DNA of 64,000 nt, taken from contig CP000781.1 of the NCBI GenBank assembly GCA_000017645.1, positions 2,405,501-2,469,500 on the forward strand, written 5' to 3'. The DNA is from Xanthobacter autotrophicus Py2. Its GTDB lineage: Bacteria; Pseudomonadota; Alphaproteobacteria; Rhizobiales; Xanthobacteraceae. Below are positions 48,506-57,057 of this stretch, piece by piece (the stretch's first letter is position 1; each line of letters starts with the position of its first letter). The notes beneath the pieces were generated by a model. The model searched no databases and was not told where the DNA came from. It saw only the letters and a list, made by a program, of their open reading frames with translations. A program made the translations under genes and the position numbers.

Positions 48506-49996
48506 ATGCACACCAGGACACCGCCCGTCGCGTCGTTGCCCGATGTGACACCTGCAAGCCTGCGCCATACGGTGGCCTTGTCGCTGGTGCTCGCCGCCGC
48601 CTATGTGGTGCTGGGGCGGCTGACGTTCGCTGTTTCGGTGGAGTACGGCAACGTCACCAGCGTGGTGTTCGCGCCGGAGGGTGTGGCGCTGGCCTTCTGC
48701 ATCCTGTTCGGGCCGCGGGTGGCGCTGGGCATCTTTCTCGGCCAGACCATCCTGTCCCTGTGGTCGGGGCCCTCGCTGCTCGGCGGGGCGGTCATCGGCC
48801 TCACCAATGCCGCAGAGGGCGCGCTCGGCGGCTGGCTGTTCCGGCGCATGGCGATCTCGCCGCGCTTCGGCCGCCCGCGCGACGTGGCTCTGTTCGTGGC
48901 GCTGGTGTTCCTGATCCTGCAGCCCGTCAGCGCCAGCGGCGGCGTGCTGGTGCTGTACCTGCTGGGAGCCATCCCCACTGACCTCATCCCGGCGGATTGG
49001 GCGCCGTGGTGGATCCAGGGCCTGCAGAAACCCCTGCCGTCGCTGGATCTGGTGCCCTCGGCCTGGGTGCACTGGTGGATCGGCAATTCGGTGGGGCAAC
49101 TGCTGGTGGCGCCGCTCATCCTCGCCTGGAGCACGCCGCCCACTCCCGGAGCGCCCAAGGGTTGGCTCGACATCATGCTGAGCGCTGGCGGGGTCGTGCT
49201 GGTGGCTGCGCTGACCCTGAGCGGGATTCCGACCCATCCCCTGCTCCTGCTTGCCATGACCTATTTCCTGCTGGTGTGGATCGGGCTCCGGCGCGGGCTC
49301 AGAGGCATCACCCTCGCCAACGTGCTCATCGGCGCCGCGGTGACCTGGGCGGGGGCATCGGGGGCGGGGTTCATGTCCCACCTGTCGGTGGCCGACCGCC
49401 TGTCCAACGTGGGCTTCTTCGTGGCGGCTGCGTGCACCTTTTCCCTGATGCTGTTCGCCATGTTCGAGGAGCGGCGCCTCCTCATCGACCGGCTGACCCG
49501 GCTCGCCTCGTGGGATTCGCTGGTCGAGCTTCACAACCGCCGCCATTTCATCGAGAGGGCGGATCGCGAGGTGGCCGCCGCGCAGCGCTACGGCCGCGAC
49601 CTGGTGCTGCTCATGCTCGATGCCGACAATTTCAAGGAGCTGAACGACCAATACGGCCATGCCGCCGGGGATGCCGCCCTGAAGATGATCGCGGAGGCCT
49701 GCGCGGCGGTGGCGCGCCAGACTGACGTGACGGGCCGGATCGGCGGCGAGGAATTCGCGATGCTGCTGCCTCACGCCACCCTTGACGGTGGTCAGGCCCT
49801 GGCGGAACGGCTGCGCCGGCAGATCGAGGCCACCCCGGTCCAGATCGCGACCGGCCGTCCCTTCCATGTCACCGTCAGCATCGGCATTGCCCGGCTGGGC
49901 CGGCGGGACGGCCTCGATGCGCTGATGCGTGCCGCTGACCGGGCGCTCTATGCCGCCAAGCGGGCCGGTCGCAACCGGGCAGCGCTGGCGGATTGA
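48506..49996 (+). CDS. Diguanylate cyclase with MASE1 membrane sensor
   Basis: A 496-residue membrane-bound diguanylate cyclase. About eight transmembrane helices (residues about 20-320) belong to the MASE1 integral membrane sensor domain (TSVVFAPEGVALAFCILFGPRVALGIFLGQ). The GGDEF domain has LLMLDADNFKELNDQYGHAAGD and the active-site GGEEF (residues 413-417), with the inhibitory I-site RQTD at 404-407. It thus makes c-di-GMP and is product-inhibited. It is a single gene between lysR and rpmB. Confidence 0.93.
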   Translation: MHTRTPPVASLPDVTPASLRHTVALSLVLAAAYVVLGRLTFAVSVEYGNVTSVVFAPEGVALAFCILFGPRVALGIFLGQTILSLWSGPSLLGGAVIGLTNAAEGALGGWLFRRMAISPRFGRPRDVALFVALVFLILQPVSASGGVLVLYLLGAIPTDLIPADWAPWWIQGLQKPLPSLDLVPSAWVHWWIGNSVGQLLVAPLILAWSTPPTPGAPKGWLDIMLSAGGVVLVAALTLSGIPTHPLLLLAMTYFLLVWIGLRRGLRGITLANVLIGAAVTWAGASGAGFMSHLSVADRLSNVGFFVAAACTFSLMLFAMFEERRLLIDRLTRLASWDSLVELHNRRHFIERADREVAAAQRYGRDLVLLMLDADNFKELNDQYGHAAGDAALKMIAEACAAVARQTDVTGRIGGEEFAMLLPHATLDGGQALAERLRRQIEATPVQIATGRPFHVTVSIGIARLGRRDGLDALMRAADRALYAAKRAGRNRAALAD

Positions 49997-50018
49997 GGGG
50001 CTGGCGGCATCCCATACC

Positions 50019-50047
50019 TTGACGCCGCAGCGCTCTGCCCCTATACG
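50019..50047 (+). promoter_or_regulatory. Sigma-70 promoter of rpmB
   Basis: TTGACG (50019-50024) and TATACG (50042-50047) are separated by 17 bases, about 93 bases upstream of the rpmB ATG. Confidence 0.7.
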
Positions 50048-50139
50048 AGCCGCTTCCCGATAGAGCGGGTGAGTGCGGCAGGGTCGTCTGGCCCCGCTTC
50101 GCGTTCCCCGCTGAAGACCAGATAAGAAGGACTTCTGCC

Positions 50140-50442
50140 ATGTCCCGGCGGTGTGACCTGACCGGCAAGGGGGTTCTGAGCGGCCACACGGTGAGCCACT
50201 CGAACCACAAGACCAAGCGCCGGTTCCTCCCGAACCTGTGCAACGTCACCCTTGAGAGCGAGACGCTGAAGCGCACCATCCGCCTCCGGGTGAGCGCCAA
50301 TGCGCTCAAGAGCGTGGATCATCGCGGCGGCCTCGATGCCTTCCTCAAGAAGGCCCGCGACGAGGAACTCTCCCCGCGCGCCCTCGACTTCAAGCGCCTG
50401 ATCGCCAAGGCTGCGGCCGAGGCGGCTTCCACCGCGGCCTGA
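50140..50442 (+). CDS. rpmB: 50S ribosomal protein L28
   Basis: A 100-residue ribosomal protein L28. The start [33 protein letters not shown] is a near-complete match to alphaproteobacterial L28, followed by [31 protein letters not shown] precedes the ATG. It is transcribed alone from its own promoter and ends with a clear terminator. Confidence 0.98.
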
Positions 50443-50483
50443 GGTCCGGTACCCGGGTTCCGGGCACAATGTTAGAGATGTCG

Positions 50484-50514
50484 ACCCGCGGGTGGCCATG
50501 CCCCCGCGGGTTTT
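50484..50514 (+). terminator. Intrinsic terminator of rpmB
   Basis: ACCCGCGGG (50484-50492) pairs with CCCGCGGGT (50503-50511), followed by TTTCG. Confidence 0.8.
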
Positions 50515-50598
50515 CGTCGTTTCGGGGCTGAGAGCCGTGCTCGAAGACGCCTCCCGCCGGCTCCCTGCGTGGTCGCGAGCAGGCGGGAGGCGCTGAGG

Positions 50599-52170
50599 TT
50601 ACTCCGCCGCGTCGGCCACGGGCGCCGGCTTCACCCAGCGCAGCACCGGGGCGCGGGCGGCGCGGGTTTCGTCCAGGCGGCGGCGCGGGGCGTAATAGGG
50701 AGCGCCGAGGAAGCGCTCCTTGTCCCCGGCCTTGGCGGCCATGGCGAGGTCCCGCAGCGCGGCGATGAACAGGTCCAGCGAGGCCTTGGATTCGCTCTCC
50801 GTGGGCTCGATGAGCATGGCGCCGTGCACCACCAGCGGGAAATACACCGTCATGGGGTGGTAGCCCTCATCGATCAGGGCCTTGGCCACGTCCAGGGTGG
50901 TGAGGCCGGTGCCGGCCAGCCAGGCGTCGTCGAACAGCGCCTCGTGCATGGCCGGCCGCTCGGCGAAGGGCGCGCTCATGAGGTCCATGAGGCTGGCGCG
51001 GATGTAATTGGCCGACAGCACCGCGTCTTCCGAGGCCTGCCGCATACCGTCCGCGCCGTGAGAAAGCATCCACGCCAGGGCGCGCACGAACATGCCCATC
51101 TGGCCGTGGAAGGCGCTCATGCGGCCTAGCGCCTGCTGGGCGCCCTCCGCGCCCTCGTCTTCCACCAACGCCAGCCCGTCGGCGGTGGCCACCAGTGCCG
51201 GTACAGGGGCAAAGGGGGCGAGCGCGTCGGAGAGCACCACCGGCCCCGCGCCCGGCCCGCCGCCGCCGTGGGGCGTGGAGAAGGTCTTGTGCAGGTTGAT
51301 GTGCATGGCATCGACCCCGAGGTCGGCGATGCGCACCTTGCCGAGGATGGCGTTGAAATTGGCGCCGTCCGAATAGAAATAGGCGCCGGCGCCGTGCACC
51401 GCCTCGGCGATGGCCACCACGTCGCGCTCGAACAGCCCGCAGGTGTTGGGATTGGTCAGCATCAGCGCCGCCACCTCCGGGCCGAGCGCGGATTTCACCG
51501 CCTCCGGATCCACCGTGCCGTCGGCGCGGGCGGGGATGGAGCGCACCTGATAGCCGATGAGGGCGGCGGTGGCGGGATTGGTACCGTGGGCGCTCTCCGG
51601 CACCAGCACCACGTGACGGGTGGCGCCATCGCCGCGGGCGGCATGGGCGGCCTTGATGGCCATCATGCCGCACAGTTCGCCGTGGGCGCCGGCCTTGGGA
51701 GTGAGCGCCACCGCCTGCATGCCGGTCAATTCCAGCAGATAGCGCGACAGCTCCGCCATCAGGCCCAGCGCGCCCTTCACCGTGGATTGCGGCTGCAGCG
51801 GATGGATGTCGGCAAAGCCCGGCAGCCGCGCCATCTTCTCGTTGAGGCGCGGATTGTGCTTCATGGTGCACGAGCCGAGCGGGAACAGGCCGCTGTCGAT
51901 GCCGTAGTTCATGCGCGACAGGCGCACGTAATGGCGCATAGCCTCCGGCTCGCTGAGGCCGGGCAGGTCCAGCGGCGCGGTACGCGCCTGTGTGCCGAGG
52001 CGCTCGCGGAACGGCGCGGGCTCGGGAATGTCGACGCCTGTCACCTCGGTGCGGCCGATCTCGAAGATCAGCCCTTCCTCCAGGTCGAGCGCGCGGTTGC
52101 CGGTGAAGGTCTGCGGGCCGGTGAGGGCAATGGAATGCGGCGTGGTGGCGCCGCGGCCTTCGCGGTTCAT
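50599..52170 (-). CDS. gcvPB: Glycine dehydrogenase (decarboxylating) subunit 2
   Basis: The 523-residue PLP-binding half of the two-subunit P-protein of the glycine cleavage system, which decarboxylates glycine and transfers aminomethyl to lipoyl-GcvH. The PLP lysine is K295 in HINLHKTFSTPHGGGGPG. GSCTMKHNPRLNEK is also typical. The ATG at 52170 overlaps the gcvPA stop by one base and has AAGGAGG seven bases before it. Last gene of the gcv operon. Confidence 0.96.
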   Translation of the reverse strand: MNREGRGATTPHSIALTGPQTFTGNRALDLEEGLIFEIGRTEVTGVDIPEPAPFRERLGTQARTAPLDLPGLSEPEAMRHYVRLSRMNYGIDSGLFPLGSCTMKHNPRLNEKMARLPGFADIHPLQPQSTVKGALGLMAELSRYLLELTGMQAVALTPKAGAHGELCGMMAIKAAHAARGDGATRHVVLVPESAHGTNPATAALIGYQVRSIPARADGTVDPEAVKSALGPEVAALMLTNPNTCGLFERDVVAIAEAVHGAGAYFYSDGANFNAILGKVRIADLGVDAMHINLHKTFSTPHGGGGPGAGPVVLSDALAPFAPVPALVATADGLALVEDEGAEGAQQALGRMSAFHGQMGMFVRALAWMLSHGADGMRQASEDAVLSANYIRASLMDLMSAPFAERPAMHEALFDDAWLAGTGLTTLDVAKALIDEGYHPMTVYFPLVVHGAMLIEPTESESKASLDLFIAALRDLAMAAKAGDKERFLGAPYYAPRRRLDETRAARAPVLRWVKPAPVADAAE

Positions 52171-53510
52171 CACAGCACCTCCTTCAGGGCGGCGGCATAG
52201 GCGGCGCGGTCGTCCTCGGTGGTCGTCTCGGTGGCGGCGACGAGGATGAGGTCGTCGAGGCCCGATTTCGGCGCGAGGCGGGAATAGGGCACGCCGGCGA
52301 GGATGCCTTTCGCCGCCAGCTTCTCCACCACGTCCGCCGCCGGGCCGGGCACGCGCAGGGTGAATTCGTTGAAGAAGGTGTCGTTGACGACGCTCGCCCC
52401 CTTCACCGCCGCCAGCCGGTCCGCGAGGTCACAGGCGGCCGCATGGTTGGCGCGGGCGAGGCGGGTGAGACCGGTCTTGCCCAGCAGGCTCATGTGGATG
52501 GTGAAGGCCAGCGCGCAGAGGCCAGAATTGGTGCAGATGTTGGAGGTGGCCTTCTCGCGGCGGATGTGCTGCTCGCGGGTGGAGAGGGTCAGCACGAAGC
52601 CGCGCCGGCCTTCCGCGTCCACCGTCTCGCCGGCAAGGCGCCCCGGCATCTGGCGCACGAATTTCTGCCGCGTGGCGAACAGGCCCACATAAGGCCCGCC
52701 GAAATTCAGCGCATTGCCGATGGACTGGCCCTCGCCCACCACGATGTCGGCGCCCTGCGCCCCCGGCGGCTCGATGAGGCCCAGCGCCACCGCTTCCGTG
52801 AACACCGCCACCAGCAGCGCGCCGGCCTTGTGGGCGGCCTCGGCGATGGGCTTCAGGTCGACGAGATTGCCGAACACGTCCGGCGACTGCACCACCACGC
52901 AGGACACCGTGTCGTCGATGGGGGTGATGAGGTCTTCCTCGCCGAACGGGGCGGGAGGCAGCGCCACTACCTCGTCGGCGGCATAGCGCGAGACGGTCTC
53001 GATGGTCGAGCGATAGTGCGGATGCAGGTTGCCCGCCAGCACCGCCTTGCGGCGCCTGGTGACGCGATGGGCCATCAGCACCGCCTCGGCGGCGGCGGTG
53101 GAGCCGTCATACATGGAGGCGTTGGCCACCTCCATGGCGGTGAGCTCGGCCACCTGGGTCTGGAACTCGAACAGATATTGCAGCGTGCCCTGGGCGATCT
53201 CGGGCTGGTACGGCGTGTAGGAGGTGAGGAATTCCGAGCGCTGGATCAGATGGTCGACGGTGGCCGGCACATGGTGGCGATAGGCCCCGGCGCCCACGAA
53301 GAAGGGCACCGAGCCCGCCGGCACGTTCTGCCCGGCGAGGCGGGCAAGCGTGCGCTCCACCTCCAGCTCGCTCTTGTGGAGGGCGAGGCGCGGCAGCGCG
53401 GTCTCGCGCTTGTCGGCGGGGATGTCGACGAACAGCTCATCCACGCTGGCTACGCCGATCCGCGCCAGCATCTCGGCGCGGTCCTCGGGGGTGAGGGGGA
53501 GATAGCGCAT
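52170..53510 (-). CDS. gcvPA: Glycine dehydrogenase (decarboxylating) subunit 1
   Basis: The 446-residue non-PLP half of the P-protein heterotetramer. It begins [31 protein letters not shown], and contains [35 protein letters not shown], a P-protein signature. Many alphaproteobacteria have a single-chain GcvP instead, so the split form is notable. It lies 12 bases downstream of the OsmC gene. Confidence 0.96.
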   Translation of the reverse strand: MRYLPLTPEDRAEMLARIGVASVDELFVDIPADKRETALPRLALHKSELEVERTLARLAGQNVPAGSVPFFVGAGAYRHHVPATVDHLIQRSEFLTSYTPYQPEIAQGTLQYLFEFQTQVAELTAMEVANASMYDGSTAAAEAVLMAHRVTRRRKAVLAGNLHPHYRSTIETVSRYAADEVVALPPAPFGEEDLITPIDDTVSCVVVQSPDVFGNLVDLKPIAEAAHKAGALLVAVFTEAVALGLIEPPGAQGADIVVGEGQSIGNALNFGGPYVGLFATRQKFVRQMPGRLAGETVDAEGRRGFVLTLSTREQHIRREKATSNICTNSGLCALAFTIHMSLLGKTGLTRLARANHAAACDLADRLAAVKGASVVNDTFFNEFTLRVPGPAADVVEKLAAKGILAGVPYSRLAPKSGLDDLILVAATETTTEDDRAAYAAALKEVL

Positions 53511-53522
53511 GGGAATCCCGGG

Positions 53523-53996
53523 TCAGGCGGTGGTGAAGCGCGGCGTGATGACGATCTCCGCGCGCACGGAATGGGCGATGAAGCACTCCTCGTGCGCCCG
53601 GTGGTGGATGGCCTCCACATCCGCCTCGGAGGGCAGCTTGTCGCCGGAGAAGACCATTACGGGCGTGAGGGTGATGCGGGAGATGAAGAGCTTGCCCTTC
53701 TCGTTGGGCGTCATCTCGCCCACGGCCGCATCCTCGTAGCTGTCCACGCGGAAGCCGCCGCGGCGGGCAAAATCCAGCGCGAACAGCATGTGGCAGCTGG
53801 CGGCCGAGGCCACCAGCGCCTCTTCCGGGTCCACCGCGTCCTCGCGGGAGAGCGGCACGCGCACGGAGGACGGCGCCGACGAGCCGGGCACTTCGAGGCC
53901 GTCGAACGCCCAGACATGGGCGCGGGCGTAGCGCCCATCGGTGAAGACGGCGTCGCCCCGCGCCCAGCGGATGGTGGCCTTGTGGTCGCTTGCCAT
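53523..53996 (-). CDS. OsmC family peroxiredoxin-like protein
   Basis: A 157-residue OsmC/Ohr-family protein. The two redox cysteines are in SAASCHMLFALDFARRGG and HEECFIAHSV, conserved in the family. These enzymes reduce organic hydroperoxides through lipoyl- or dithiol-dependent donors. It is located between gcvH and gcvPA (gaps of 2 and 12 bases) and so lies in the gcv operon. Since Ohr/OsmC proteins can use lipoamide, a link with the lipoyl-H protein is tempting but not shown. Confidence 0.9.
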   Translation of the reverse strand: MASDHKATIRWARGDAVFTDGRYARAHVWAFDGLEVPGSSAPSSVRVPLSREDAVDPEEALVASAASCHMLFALDFARRGGFRVDSYEDAAVGEMTPNEKGKLFISRITLTPVMVFSGDKLPSEADVEAIHHRAHEECFIAHSVRAEIVITPRFTTA

Positions 53997-53998
53997 GG

Positions 53999-54376
53999 TC
54001 AGGCCAACGTGTCCAGGAAGTCCTTGTAGGCGTGCTCATTCAAAAGCTCGTCCAGCTCGGCGGGGTTGGAGAGCTTCAGCTTCATGAACCAGCCCTTGCC
54101 TTCCGGAGCCTCGTTGACGAGGCCGGGGGCGCCTTCCAGCTCGCTGTTCACCTCCACCACCTCGCCGGAGAGCGGGGCGTAGACCTCGCTCGCCGCCTTC
54201 ACGCTCTCCACCACGGCGGCCTCGCCGCCCTTGGTCACGACCTTGCCGATCTCCGGCAGCTCGACGAACACCACGTCACCCAGCTGCTGCTGGGCATAGT
54301 CGGAGATGCCCACCACGGCCACGTCGCCTTCGACGCGCACATATTCGTGGTCCTTCGTGTAGCGCACGCTCGTCAT
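53999..54376 (-). CDS. gcvH: Glycine cleavage system H protein
   Basis: The 125-residue lipoyl-carrier of the glycine cleavage system. The lipoylated lysine is K60 in [19 protein letters not shown]. The fold starts [36 protein letters not shown]. It lies three bases after gcvT on the same strand. Confidence 0.97.
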   Translation of the reverse strand: MTSVRYTKDHEYVRVEGDVAVVGISDYAQQQLGDVVFVELPEIGKVVTKGGEAAVVESVKAASEVYAPLSGEVVEVNSELEGAPGLVNEAPEGKGWFMKLKLSNPAELDELLNEHAYKDFLDTLA

Positions 54377-54379
54377 GGA

Positions 54380-55525
54380 TCAGGCCCCAGTTTTAGGTTT
54401 GCGCGCATAGCGCGTCGGCACGAACGGGAGGGATGCGACAGTGGCCGCCAAAGCCTTGCCGCGCACCAGAACGTCGAGGCGGGTGCCGGGCGCCGACAGG
54501 GCCGGCGGCACGTAGCCCATGGCGATGGGGGCACCGAGCGTCGGCGCGAAGCCGCCGGAGGTGACGCGCCCCACCACGGCGCCATCGGATGCGATCTCGG
54601 CCCCCTCGCGGGCCGGCGCGCGGCCTTCCAGCCTCAGCCCCACCCGAACGCGGGCCGGGCCTTGCGCCAACTCGCGCTGAATACGCGCGTCGCCGGGAAA
54701 GCCGCCCTCCGTGCGCCGCCGCTTCTGGATGGACCAGTTGAGCGCCGCCTCGATGGGGGACGTGGAAAGATCGATGTCGTGGCCATAGAGGCAGAGCCCG
54801 GCCTCAAGGCGCAGGCTGTCGCGGGCTCCGAGGCCGATGGCCTTCACCTCCGGCTCGGCGAGCAGGGCGGCCCACAGAAGGGGCGCGCTTTCGTTCTCGA
54901 CCGAGATTTCAAAACCGTCCTCGCCGGTGTAGCCGGAGCGGGAGACCTCCACCGGGATGCCGTCGAATTCAGTCGGGATGGCCGCCATGAAGTCCAGCGT
55001 CGCCGCCTCAGGGCAGTGGCGGGCCATGACGGCTGCGGCTTCCGGCCCCTGCAGGGCGAGCAGCGCGCGCTCCGGGCGCTCGACGAGGGCGACGCCCTCC
55101 GGTAGGTGGGCGGCGATGTGGGCGAAGTCGCCGGCCTTGCAGGCGGCGTTGACCACGAGGATGAGGGTGCCGTCCGCCTCCGGCGCCAGCGGCCGCGTCA
55201 CCATGAAGTCGTCGATGATGCCGCCATCCTCGGCCAGGAGCTGGGAATAGCGCTGGCGGCCGGGCGCGAGATTCAGGAAATCTGCAGGGGCGAGGGCTTC
55301 GAGGGCTCGGGCGGTGGTGGCGTGGTCGGACCCCTTCAGCAGGGCCTGGCCCATGTGGGAGACATCGAACAGGCCGGCACGGGTGCGGGTCCAGCCGTGC
55401 TCCGCGAGGATGCCTTCGGGATATTGCACCGGCATCTGGTAGCCGGCGAACGGCACCATGCGTGCGCCGAGGGCGCGATGGGCGGAGAACAGCGGGGTTT
55501 CGAGCAGAGGCTCGGAATGATCCAA
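54380..55525 (-). CDS. gcvT: Aminomethyltransferase (glycine cleavage T protein)
   Basis: The 381-residue T-protein that releases ammonia and passes the one-carbon unit to tetrahydrofolate. Motifs are MVPFAGYQMPVQYPEGILAEH, AGLFDVSHMGQ, SRSGYTGEDGFEIS with the folate-binding site and GLGARDSLRLEAGLCLYGHD. It is the first gene of the operon after the glycine riboswitch. The start at 55525 follows a weak ribosome-binding region. Confidence 0.96.
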   Translation of the reverse strand: MDHSEPLLETPLFSAHRALGARMVPFAGYQMPVQYPEGILAEHGWTRTRAGLFDVSHMGQALLKGSDHATTARALEALAPADFLNLAPGRQRYSQLLAEDGGIIDDFMVTRPLAPEADGTLILVVNAACKAGDFAHIAAHLPEGVALVERPERALLALQGPEAAAVMARHCPEAATLDFMAAIPTEFDGIPVEVSRSGYTGEDGFEISVENESAPLLWAALLAEPEVKAIGLGARDSLRLEAGLCLYGHDIDLSTSPIEAALNWSIQKRRRTEGGFPGDARIQRELAQGPARVRVGLRLEGRAPAREGAEIASDGAVVGRVTSGGFAPTLGAPIAMGYVPPALSAPGTRLDVLVRGKALAATVASLPFVPTRYARKPKTGA

Positions 55526-55628
55526 GGGGGGCTCCCGGACGACAGCGCCAATTTCCGGACCTGTCCCTCGCGCGACGACACAAAAGGTCGTAACGGCGCA
55601 AGACGCAGGTCCGCGCGGCGCCCCCTCT

Positions 55629-55834
55629 GTCTTAGGACCTGAGAGATTTCACCGCGCCTCGTGGAAGGGCACGGCTTACTCCTTCGGTGAGCGCCGAAGA
55701 TGCGCGTTGCCGCGCAGCACCGGCGCTGCTTTCCAGAGATTCGTCCCCCTGCGGTCCTTGGGCCTGAGCGGTTCCGGGGCGGTTGCGCCTTCGGCGCCGG
55801 CGTACCTTGCGGCCGCCGGTCTCTCCCGCAGGGA
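55629..55834 (-). promoter_or_regulatory. Tandem glycine riboswitch
   Basis: On the minus strand, aptamer 1 runs from GCGGGAGAGACC through GCCGAAGGCGCAACCGC and GAACCGCTCAGGCCCAAGG to the GGACGAATCTCTGGAAAG linker. Aptamer 2 contains CTCACCGAAGGAGTAAGCC and ends GAAATCTCTCAGGTCCTAAG. These are the hallmark tandem glycine aptamers (gcvT class). It sits about 100 bases before gcvT and should switch the gcv operon on with glycine. Confidence 0.94.
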
Positions 55835-55874
55835 TCGTCCGATCACGCCCAGGCCGAGGCTTGGGCGCGCGTGC

Positions 55875-55902
55875 AGCATAAGCCAATGGCGCCGTGCGTC
55901 AA
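55875..55902 (-). promoter_or_regulatory. Sigma-70 promoter of the gcv operon
   Basis: On the minus strand TTGACG (55897-55902) and TATGCT (55875-55880) with 16 bases between, about 40 bases before the riboswitch. Confidence 0.6.
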
Positions 55903-55928
55903 CGCGGCCTGCTTCAGCGGACCCTGCT

Positions 55929-56870
55929 TCAGCGCGGGGGCGGCGAGAAGGTACTGGTGGACGGCGGCGCCTCGAAGCCGCCGGTGGAGGGCGCCGGCGT
56001 CAGGGTGCCGCTGCTGCCGGGCGGCGGGCCGAACACATCGCCCTGGGGCGCGCCGCCGCTGGAGGCCGGCTTCTGCGTCGCTGCCGGCTTCTTGGCGGCG
56101 GGAGCTTCAGAGGTGTCGGCCGCGGGCTTGGGCCTCGGCTTCGGCTTGGCGGCGGGGGCGGGCTTGCGCTCCTTCGCCTCGGTGCCCTGCGGGTCGAAGC
56201 CCACATAGATCACGTGGCGCTCCATCTCCGCCGGCTTCAGCAGGGGAAAGGCGATCTGCTCCTCCACCACGGTGAAGGCGGCGTGGCCCGGATCGGCAGG
56301 CACGTCCACGGCCACGTTGAAGAATTTGGTGGTGATGTTCTTGGGGGAAGGCCCCTCCTGCACCACGGCGATGCGGATCGGTACCTTGACCTGGCCGGGC
56401 GTGCCCTTCTCGCCCATCAGGATGCGGCCCTCGATGCCGACGCGGACCATCATGGTGCCGCCGGAGATGGAGCATTCCCGCGCGAGGCGGCCAAGCGTGC
56501 CCTGATAACGCAGGCCGCCGCCGGCAGTGACCTGCCAGGAGCCGGCGCCGGTGCGCACGGTGACCGGCGGGCAGTCATAGGTGACCGCGTCGGGGCCGGT
56601 GCCCACCACCAGGGCGCCGGTGGTGGCACTGTTGACCACGCCGGCGGAGGTGCCGCCGGTGCGGGCCACGCCGGTGTCCTGCGCGCCGAACGCGCCGTCC
56701 AGCCCTTCGCCCCCGGCGCAGCCGGCAAGCGCCATGGCGAGCAGTGCCGGCAGGGTGAGCCGAGGAACTGCGAGCAAAGGCAGGCGCGACAGGCGGCGGG
56801 CGCGCGTGCCATCCGCCGCGCGAGTATCCGCAGCCGTTCCAAATGCACCGGCCTGTTGTGCGCGCACCAT
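55929..56870 (-). CDS. Putative lipoprotein with Ala/Pro/Lys-rich C-terminus
   Basis: A 313-residue predicted lipoprotein. After a roughly 40-residue N-terminal stretch there is a hydrophobic segment and the lipobox LAGC (in LLAMALAGCAGGEG). The central part, from YDCPPVTVRTG to FDPQG, is likely a beta-rich domain: VTYDCPPVTVRTGAGSWQV, ARECSISGGTMMVRVGIEGRILMG. The C-terminal 80 residues are rich in Ala, Pro and Lys. The family is not recognised by name. The start was chosen at 56870 (GGAG nine bases upstream); the reading frame extends to 56999. It is a minus-strand gene followed by the gcv control region. Confidence 0.7.
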   Translation of the reverse strand: MVRAQQAGAFGTAADTRAADGTRARRLSRLPLLAVPRLTLPALLAMALAGCAGGEGLDGAFGAQDTGVARTGGTSAGVVNSATTGALVVGTGPDAVTYDCPPVTVRTGAGSWQVTAGGGLRYQGTLGRLARECSISGGTMMVRVGIEGRILMGEKGTPGQVKVPIRIAVVQEGPSPKNITTKFFNVAVDVPADPGHAAFTVVEEQIAFPLLKPAEMERHVIYVGFDPQGTEAKERKPAPAAKPKPRPKPAADTSEAPAAKKPAATQKPASSGGAPQGDVFGPPPGSSGTLTPAPSTGGFEAPPSTSTFSPPPR

Positions 56871-57057
56871 GTCCATCAACTCCGTGAGCGCCCCCGATCC
56901 GAGTGCCTTATAGCAAAGGGGGCAAGGGCTCGGGAACCGCCCCCGGCGTTTGAAGGGGGCGAGACCGGTTCTCGTGCGGATTAAGGTTACCCAACGCAAC
57001 CATGCGCCTCGGCCGAGGCCGGGGCTGTCTGGTCCGGGAGAGGCCTAGGTGCCAGGG

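Noticed and set aside
55632..55886. An 84-codon frame upstream of gcvT
   Set aside because: It lies wholly within the glycine riboswitch and its promoter, and the translated product is not protein-like.
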